40,145 bases of DNA from positions 1 to 40,145 of the forward strand of contig CALWXH010000013.1 of assembly GCA_944385465.1 (NCBI GenBank), given 5' to 3'. Each line of letters begins with the position of its first letter. Within the stretch, counting starts at the first letter, position 1. Positions 34,128 through 40,145 of the stretch are shown piece by piece. The stretch is from an uncultured Oscillospiraceae bacterium. Lineage in GTDB: Bacteria; Bacillota; Clostridia; Oscillospirales; Oscillospiraceae. The translations under genes were made by a program, and so were the position numbers. The notes under the pieces are model-generated. The model saw nothing but the letters and a program-made list of their open reading frames with translations, was not told the DNA's origin and searched no databases.

Positions 34128-36200
34128 ATGAGCTATTCTCCCCACAGTATCCGCAACATCTGCCTGCTGGGCCACGGCGGCAACGGCAAGACCACCCTGG
34201 TTGAGAGCATGCTGCGCATGACCGGCGCCCTGGACCGCCTGGGCAAGACCTCTGAAGGCAATACCGTGTGCGACTATGATCCGGAGGAGATCAAACGCCA
34301 GATCTCCATCTCCGCCGCCGTCGCGCCTGTGGAATATAAAGGCTGTAAGATCAACGTGCTGGACACCCCGGGCAACTTCGACTTTGCCGGCGAGGTGGCC
34401 GAGTGCCTGAGCGTGGCCGACGCCGGCGTGCTGGTGTGCGCCGCCAAGGGCGGCCTGTCCGTGGGCACGGAGCGGGCCTGGAAGCTGCTCAACGAGCGCA
34501 ACCTGCCCCGCATCGTCTACATCTCCAAGATGGACGAGGACAACGTGGACTTCAATTCCGCCTTCGACACCCTCCGGGAATACTTCGGCAAGAACATCGC
34601 CCCCCTGATGGTCCCCATCTGGGACGAGGACAAGAAGGTCACCGGCATTGTGGACGTGCTCCACAAGCGCGCCTTCCAGCCCACCGCCGACGGGCAGACG
34701 GAGATCCCCGTGCCCGAGGACAAGGTGGACGTGATCAACGAGATCTACGACAAGCTCATGGAGTCCGTGGCTGAGACCAGCGAGGAGTTCATGGACAAGT
34801 ACTTCTCCGGCGAGGAGTTCACCTACGCCGAGGTGATGCAGGGCCTGAAGGCCGGCGTGCGGGACTGCTCCATGATCCCCGTGGTGTGCGGCTCCTCCTA
34901 CACCGGCCTGGGCACCCCCCTGCTGCTGGACGTCATCATCGACCTGCTGCCCAACCCCCTGGAGGGCATCCCCTACTCCGGCACCGACCGGGAGGGCGAG
35001 CCGGCCGAGTTCATCGTCTCCCAGGGCGCCGTCCCCGCCGCCTTTGTCTTCAAGACCGTGGCCGACCAGTACGGCAAGTTCTCCTTTGTCAAGGTGCTCT
35101 CCGACCGGCTCACTCCGGATATGACCCTGGTGGACTCCACCACCGGCCAGAATGAAAAGCTGGGCCGTCTGTATGTGATGAAGGGCAAGAAGAGCACCGA
35201 GGTCAAGGAGCTGCTGTGCGGCGACATCGGCGCCATCGGCAAGATGGACCGGGTGAAAACCGGGGACACCCTGTGCGACGCCCGCAAGTTCATGAAGATC
35301 GACCCCATCCCCTTCGCCGAGCCCAACTTCTCCAAAGCCATCGCCCCCAAGACCCGGGGACAGGACGACAAGGTGGCCGCCGGCCTGGCCCGCCTCAACG
35401 AGGAGGATCCCACCTTCACCGTGGTCAACAACGCCGAGACCCACCAGATGGTGGTCACCGCTGCCGGCGATATCCAGATGGACGTGCTGGTGTCCAAGCT
35501 GAAGAACCGCTTCGGCGTGGACGTGGAGCTGTCCGAGCCCCGGGTGCCCTACCGTGAAAAGATCCGCAAGACCGTGTCCAAGCAGGGCCGCCACAAGAAG
35601 CAGACCGGCGGCTCCGGCCAGTTCGGCGACGTGTGGATCCGCTTCGAGCCCAACCCCGAGAGCGAAGAGCCCGTCTTCGCCGAGGAGGTGTTCGGCGGCT
35701 CCGTGCCCAAGAACTTCTTCCCCGCGGTGGAAAAGGGCATCAAGGAGGCCTGCCTCCACGGCGTGCTGGCGGGCTACCCGGTGGTCAACCTGAAGGCCGT
35801 GCTGTATGACGGCTCCTACCACCCGGTGGACTCCTCCGAAATCGCCTTCAAGACCGCCGCCCAGCTGGCCTACAAGGCCGCTCTGCCCGAGGCCAACCCC
35901 GTGCTGCTGGAGCCGGTGGGCGAGCTGAAGGTCACCGTCCCCGACAACTACATGGGCGACGTCATCGGCGATCTGAACAAGCGCCGGGGCCGCGTCATGG
36001 GCATGGATCCCGTGTCCGGCGGCGGCCAGGTGATCACCGCCGAGGTGCCCATGGCCGAGATGGCCACCTACGCCATCGACCTGCGGGCCATGACCCAGTC
36101 CCGAGGCTCCTTCACCTTCCACTTTGTGCGCTACGAGGACTGCCCCCCCGCGGCCCAGGAGAAGGCCATTGCCGCCGCCAAGGCCATGCAGGAAGAGTAA
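34128..36200 (+). CDS. Elongation factor G paralogue (FusA2-type GTPase)
   Basis: 690 residues with the domain order of EF-G: GTPase (1 to about 270), domains II-V, ending EKAIAAAKAMQEE. The P-loop reads LLGHGGNGKTT (residues 15-23) where canonical EF-G has AHIDAGKTT. DTPGNFDF is the G3 motif, and G4 is SKMDE instead of NKMD. Domain IV has the RHKKQTGGSGQFGDVWI loop and domain V ends near SRGSFTFHF. These changes place it with EF-G-like paralogues rather than the housekeeping fusA, which usually sits with rpsL/rpsG. Start at 34128 with AAGGAG 11 bases upstream. It is a monocistronic gene; its role in translation is unknown. Confidence 0.85.
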   Translation: MSYSPHSIRNICLLGHGGNGKTTLVESMLRMTGALDRLGKTSEGNTVCDYDPEEIKRQISISAAVAPVEYKGCKINVLDTPGNFDFAGEVAECLSVADAGVLVCAAKGGLSVGTERAWKLLNERNLPRIVYISKMDEDNVDFNSAFDTLREYFGKNIAPLMVPIWDEDKKVTGIVDVLHKRAFQPTADGQTEIPVPEDKVDVINEIYDKLMESVAETSEEFMDKYFSGEEFTYAEVMQGLKAGVRDCSMIPVVCGSSYTGLGTPLLLDVIIDLLPNPLEGIPYSGTDREGEPAEFIVSQGAVPAAFVFKTVADQYGKFSFVKVLSDRLTPDMTLVDSTTGQNEKLGRLYVMKGKKSTEVKELLCGDIGAIGKMDRVKTGDTLCDARKFMKIDPIPFAEPNFSKAIAPKTRGQDDKVAAGLARLNEEDPTFTVVNNAETHQMVVTAAGDIQMDVLVSKLKNRFGVDVELSEPRVPYREKIRKTVSKQGRHKKQTGGSGQFGDVWIRFEPNPESEEPVFAEEVFGGSVPKNFFPAVEKGIKEACLHGVLAGYPVVNLKAVLYDGSYHPVDSSEIAFKTAAQLAYKAALPEANPVLLEPVGELKVTVPDNYMGDVIGDLNKRRGRVMGMDPVSGGGQVITAEVPMAEMATYAIDLRAMTQSRGSFTFHFVRYEDCPPAAQEKAIAAAKAMQEE

Positions 36201-36219
36201 TCCGCAAACACAGAAACAT

Positions 36220-36255
36220 AAAACTCCCGCCCCGGTTGGGGCGGGAGTTTTTTAT
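36220..36255 (+). terminator. Terminator behind the EF-G-like gene
   Basis: Perfect 13-bp stem AAACTCCCGCCCC / GGGGCGGGAGTTT with a 4-base loop and a run of six T. Confidence 0.95.
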
Positions 36256-36322
36256 GTTTTTTCAGGTTTGTCAGGTGCCGCCCGGCGGGGGAGGTACGCT
36301 TGAAGGTTCCACCCTCACCCCC

Positions 36323-37041
36323 CGGAACTTTCGCCGGAGAGTGCCGGCAGGCCCTTTGGATTGCCGGTTCTCGCACCGGCGGGCGATTTCCGTTTTCGCC
36401 CGGAGGGGCGACCTACTTTCTGCACGCACAGAAAGTAGGCAAAGACGCGCATAGGGGGACAAATCCATCGGACAAAGGGCGTCCTCCAGGATTTATCCCC
36501 CTATGTACCCCCGTTTTACGGGGGAGCAAAATCGGTGCCAGCCTCTATCGACCGGCGCGCACCTGCTGACACCCCCAGCGACGCAAGACGGCCTCCGGCC
36601 TTTTGCGCAGGTGACCTGTCACTTTGTTCCCCGCCTATGGGCGCCTGGTGAGGTGTTCAAGCCTTCAGTCTGTGCCTCTAACGGTGCGCCATACCGGAGG
36701 GCCATGCCATTCCAGGCGCGTCACCTGGGCCGCAGGCACCAAAGCGTAAGGATGCAGGAGGCCGGAGGCCGTCGATGGAAGCAGTGCAACCGCGAGCCAA
36801 GGACGCCGGAAAGAAAAGTAGGCACCTCTACTGACGCCCCCGTAGTCCTTTCGGGGGTTCTTAGGGGGTGGGCCGACTGTGAGCATGGAGCGCCCTTGGC
36901 TCCATGTCGAACCGGAGGCGCACCCCCTAAGCCGCCCTTTGGTTCCTTTCGGGCGGTGCCGAAAGGAACTCGCCTTCAGGCGAAACCTGGAACGCACCGT
37001 CAGTGGTGCGTTACCGCCCGCCGGTGCGGGAACCGGCAAAA
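36323..37041 (-). repeat. Repeat family copy G, mosaic form
   Basis: Fills the gap between the convergent EF-G-like and pyc genes. Terminal inverted repeats lie at 36361-36385 and 37015-37040 (GCCGGTTCTCGCACCGGCGGGC type). It carries the long stem-loop twice, at 36450-36505 (CATAG/CTATG) and at 36860-36931 (CTTAG/CTAAG), on the two sides of the core. Hairpin cassettes are at 36412-36439 and 36942-36969. At the core's inner edge the normal flank is replaced by a second copy of the stem-loop module. No gene is supported. Confidence 0.85.
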
Positions 37042-37070
37042 GGCCCCGGGGGCGCAATGCCCCCGGGGCC
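37034..37070 (-). terminator. Terminator behind pyc
   Basis: Perfect 12-bp stem GGCCCCGGGGGC / GCCCCCGGGGCC with a 5-base loop and TTTT on the minus strand, 13 bp after the stop codon. Its T-run is shared with the end of repeat G. Confidence 0.88.
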
Positions 37071-37082
37071 AAACAGCACAGT

Positions 37083-40000
37083 TCAGTTTTTCACTTTGAT
37101 GGTCATCAGCAGCTCGCCGGCCTTGACGGAGGTGCCCTCCTTCACCAGCACCTGATCCACGATGCCGGCCATGCGGGCCACCACGCTGGTCTCCATCTTC
37201 ATGGCCTCGATGACCGCCAGCACCTGGTTCTCGGCCACCTCGTCGCCGGGCTTCACGCTCACCTTGGACACCATGCCGGGGATGGAGGAGCCCACCTGGC
37301 TCTTGTCCTCCGGGTCGGCCAGCACCACGGTTTTGCCCTTCACCTCGGCGTGCTTGTCGGGCACGGCCACTTCCCGGCGCATACCGTTGAGCTCGAAGTT
37401 CACCGTGCGGGTGCCGTCCTCGTTCTGGTCGCCCAGGCCCAGGTAGCGGATGACCAGGGTCTTGCCGTCCTCGATGTTGATCTTGTTGGTCTCGCCCAGG
37501 GCCATGCCGTTGAAGAACACATGGCTGCCCATGCGCATGATATAGCCGTACTCCTGCCGGTGGCGGTAGAAGTCCTCCACCACCTTGGGATACAGGCACC
37601 AGGAGATCACGTTGTGGTCGTCGGCCTCGGGGTAGAACTTGCGTACCTCCTCCCGGGCCTTGTCAAAGTCGATGGGCTCCAGCAGCTCACCGGGGCGGCA
37701 GGTGATGGGCTCCTCGCCCTTGAGCACCACCTTCTGGAGATCCTCCGGGAAGCCCCAGGCGGGCTGGCCCATCATGCCCTTGAAGTAGCTCACCACGCTG
37801 TCGGGGAAGGTGAGGGCCTCGCCCCGCTCCACGATGTTCTCGGGGGTCAGGCTGTTCTGCACCATGAAGATAGCCAGATCGCCCACCATCTTGGAGGAGG
37901 GGGTCACCTTCACAATGTCCCCCAGCATGTGGTTGACCTTGACGTACATCTCCTTGACGTCCTCGAACTGGTGGCCCAGGCCCAGGCTCTCCACCTGGGA
38001 TTTCAGGTTGGTGTACTGGCCGCCAGGCATCTCGTAGCGGTAGATGTCGGTGGAGGGGTTCTTGATGCCCGCCTCAAACTGGCTGTAGCGCAGGCGCACG
38101 TCGGCCCAGTAGTCGGACAGCTTCTGCAGCTTGTCGGGGTCCAGGCCGGTGTCCCGCTCCTGGCCCTGGAGGGCGGTGACCACCGCGTTCATGGAGGGCT
38201 GGCTGGTGGTGGAGGACATGGAGTCGATGGCGCAGTCCACGATGTCCACGCCGGCCTCGGCGGCCATGAGATAGGCGGCCACCTGGTTGCCCGAGGTGTC
38301 GTGGGTGTGCAGGTGGACGGGGATGCCGATCTCCTGCTTCAGGGCGGACACCAGCTTCTTGGCGGCGTAGGGCTTCAGCAGGCCGGACATGTCCTTGATG
38401 CACAGCAGGTGGGCCCCCCGCTTCTCCAGCTCCTTGGCCATGTCCACGTAGTATTTCAGGGTGTACTTGTCCCGCTTGGGATCCAGGATGTCGCCGGTGT
38501 AGCACACGGTGGCCTCGCACAGCTTGCCCTGCTTGAGCACCTCGTCCATGGCCACCTCCATGCCGGGGATCCAGTTCAGGGAGTCAAAGATGCGGAACAC
38601 GTCGATGCCGCCCTTGGCCGCCTCCCGGATGAAGGCGCGGATGAGGTTGTCGGGGTAGTTGGTGTAGCCCACGGCGTTGGCGCCCCGCAGCAGCATCTGG
38701 AAGGGGATGTTGGGGATCTTCTCCCGCAGCAGCCGCAGCCGCTCCCAGGGGGACTCGTGGAGGAAGCGGTAGGCCACGTCGAAGGTGGCGCCGCCCCACA
38801 TCTCCAGGGAGAAGCAGTCGTTGAGGATCTCCGCCGTGCCCTCGGCGGCCTTCACCATGTCCCGGGTGCGCACGCGGGTGGACAGCAGGGACTGGTGGGC
38901 GTCCCGCATGGTGGTGTCGGTGATGAGCAGCTTCTTCTGACCCAGCACCCAGTCCCGCACCGCCTCGGGCCCCTTCTCGTCCAGCAGCTGCTTGAGGCCG
39001 GTGCACCGGGGGGGCGTGTGCTCAAAGGGCGGGAAGCGGGGGATGTCGTGCTGGGGCCGCTCGGCGGAGGGGTTGTCCACCTGGATCTGGGCGATATACT
39101 TGAGCACCTTGGTGGCCCGGTCCCGGCCGGTGTCGATGTCGAAGAGCTCGGGGGTCTCGTCGATAAACTTGGTGTGGCAGGCCCCGGCCCGGAAGGTGGG
39201 GTGGGCCAGGATGTTGGTGACGAAGGGGATGTTGGTCTTGACGCCCCGGACGTGCTCCTCCGAGATGGCCCGCATGGCCTTGCGGCACACCCCCTCGAAG
39301 GTGTTGTCCCAGGAGGTGACCTTCACCAGCAGGGAGTCGTAGTAGGGGGAGATCTCCGCGCCGGTGAAGGCGTTGCCGCCGTCCAGCCGGACGCCGAAGC
39401 CGCCGCCGGAGCGGTAGGCGGTGATCTTGCCGGTGTCGGGGGCGAAGTTGTTGGCCGGGTCCTCGGTGGTCACCCGGCACTGGATGGCGTAGCCGTCCAT
39501 CTTCAGATCCTCCTGCCGGGCCAGGCCGATGGCCGGGTGGGACAGGGGGTGCCCCTCGGCGATGAGGATCTGGGCCCGCACCAGGTCCACCCCGGTGACC
39601 ATCTCGGTGACGGTGTGCTCCACCTGGATGCGGGGGTTCATCTCAATGAAATAGTGCTGGCCGGTCTTGCCGTCCACCAGGAACTCCACGGTGCCGGCAT
39701 TGACGTAGCCCACGTATTTGGCGATCTTCACCGCGTCCGCCCGCAGGGCGTCCACCGTGGCCTTGGGCACCGACCAGGCGGGGGCGTACTCCACCACCTT
39801 CTGGTACCGGCGCTGGAGGGAGCAGTCCCGCTCCCCCAGGTGCATCACGTTGCCGTGCTCGTCGGCCAGGATCTGCACCTCGATGTGCTTGGGCTGCACC
39901 AGGAACTTCTCGATGAAGATGTCCTCGTTGCCGAAGGCCTTTTTGGCCTCGTTCTTCACCAGCTGGAACTCCCGGCGCACATCCTCTTCGCTGTCGCAGC

Positions 40001-40145
40001 GGCGCATGCCTCTTCCGCCGCCGCCGGCAGCCGCCTTCAGAATGATGGGGAAACCGTAGCTCAGGGCCATCTCCACCGCCTCGTCCGCGTCCTTCAGGGG
40101 TTTGGTGGAGCCGGGGATGATGGGCACCCCGCAGGCGATGGCCGT
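37083..40145 (-). CDS. pyc: Pyruvate carboxylase, N-terminus beyond the window
   Basis: Biotin-dependent carboxylation of pyruvate to oxaloacetate, feeding anaplerosis. The visible 1020 codons lack roughly the first 130 residues. The reading frame stays open to the right edge. The biotin carboxylase part has the ATP loop AAAGGGGRGM, and EMNPRIQVEHTVTE follows. The carboxyltransferase domain has DTTMRDAHQSLLSTRVRT and VHLHTHDTSGNQ. The C-terminal biotinyl domain has VIEAMKMET, whose Lys is biotinylated. All three parts lie in one chain, as in typical Firmicutes PycA, so this is not a split oxaloacetate decarboxylase. The terminator lies right behind the stop codon, next to repeat G. The promoter is outside the window. 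Confidence 0.96.
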   Translation of the reverse strand, partial: TAIACGVPIIPGSTKPLKDADEAVEMALSYGFPIILKAAAGGGGRGMRRCDSEEDVRREFQLVKNEAKKAFGNEDIFIEKFLVQPKHIEVQILADEHGNVMHLGERDCSLQRRYQKVVEYAPAWSVPKATVDALRADAVKIAKYVGYVNAGTVEFLVDGKTGQHYFIEMNPRIQVEHTVTEMVTGVDLVRAQILIAEGHPLSHPAIGLARQEDLKMDGYAIQCRVTTEDPANNFAPDTGKITAYRSGGGFGVRLDGGNAFTGAEISPYYDSLLVKVTSWDNTFEGVCRKAMRAISEEHVRGVKTNIPFVTNILAHPTFRAGACHTKFIDETPELFDIDTGRDRATKVLKYIAQIQVDNPSAERPQHDIPRFPPFEHTPPRCTGLKQLLDEKGPEAVRDWVLGQKKLLITDTTMRDAHQSLLSTRVRTRDMVKAAEGTAEILNDCFSLEMWGGATFDVAYRFLHESPWERLRLLREKIPNIPFQMLLRGANAVGYTNYPDNLIRAFIREAAKGGIDVFRIFDSLNWIPGMEVAMDEVLKQGKLCEATVCYTGDILDPKRDKYTLKYYVDMAKELEKRGAHLLCIKDMSGLLKPYAAKKLVSALKQEIGIPVHLHTHDTSGNQVAAYLMAAEAGVDIVDCAIDSMSSTTSQPSMNAVVTALQGQERDTGLDPDKLQKLSDYWADVRLRYSQFEAGIKNPSTDIYRYEMPGGQYTNLKSQVESLGLGHQFEDVKEMYVKVNHMLGDIVKVTPSSKMVGDLAIFMVQNSLTPENIVERGEALTFPDSVVSYFKGMMGQPAWGFPEDLQKVVLKGEEPITCRPGELLEPIDFDKAREEVRKFYPEADDHNVISWCLYPKVVEDFYRHRQEYGYIMRMGSHVFFNGMALGETNKINIEDGKTLVIRYLGLGDQNEDGTRTVNFELNGMRREVAVPDKHAEVKGKTVVLADPEDKSQVGSSIPGMVSKVSVKPGDEVAENQVLAVIEAMKMETSVVARMAGIVDQVLVKEGTSVKAGELLMTIKVKN

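Noticed and set aside
34008-36122. 704-codon minus-strand open frame opposite the EF-G-like gene
   Set aside because: Antisense shadow with low-complexity His/Gly/Val content; the + frame has all EF-G domains.

Overview
The window is GC-rich DNA from a Gram-positive Clostridia-type anaerobe. A gut Oscillospiraceae member (Flavonifractor / Intestinimonas / Lawsonibacter-like) is my best guess. The reasons are the butyrate-pathway genes crt and hbd, a sporulation spoIIE, ECF vitamin-transporter S components, an SLH-anchored exoprotein, AGGAGG-type ribosome binding sites and sigma-A promoters with 17-bp spacers. The genus is inference; no rRNA is present.

Layout. 1-2170 (minus): crt and hbd (3' end of hbd cut by the window edge). 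3190-14979 (minus): the classical rimP-nusA-ylxR-ylxQ-infB-rbfA-nrnA-truB-ribF translation/ribosome-maturation cluster, with an extra GNAT acetyltransferase between infB and rbfA and a DUF554 membrane protein at the end. It is broken up by repeat elements. 15795-24203 (minus): a GT2 glycosyltransferase, then murI-DUF1934-argS, then hemW plus an SLH-anchored phosphodiester glycosidase. 24443-28929: a hemolysin III-type membrane protein, a divergent ECF S component / MocR regulator pair (probably vitamin B6), a small four-helix membrane protein, and queT behind a structured leader. 29106-36200: spoIIE, divergent from dusB-sigma factor-anti-sigma, then an EF-G paralogue. 37083-40145 (minus): pyruvate carboxylase, N-terminus cut off by the right edge.

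The most unusual content is between the genes. Seven copies (A-G) of a mosaic non-coding repeat family, about 0.15-1.1 kb each, fill the larger gaps. They share a core of roughly 400 bp flanked by exchangeable hairpin cassettes, and several have terminal inverted repeats. A long stem-loop recurs seven times, and in six of the seven the two arms change together (CATAG/CTATG versus CTTAG/CTAAG). Copies sit directly behind gene ends or terminators, and four lie immediately upstream of the ribosome binding sites of rimP, the GNAT gene, truB and hbd.

Other accessory signals are: an 86-bp duplication of the infB 3' end flanking a 142-bp hairpin-rich insert; a cluster of hairpins between nusA and ylxR; a pseudoknot-capable leader before queT; three putative operator half-sites between the MocR and ECF genes; an ECF-type promoter between a sigma factor and its anti-sigma gene; and five tandem 7-bp repeats running into the nrnA stop codon. 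No tRNA, rRNA, CRISPR array, transposase or phage gene was seen.
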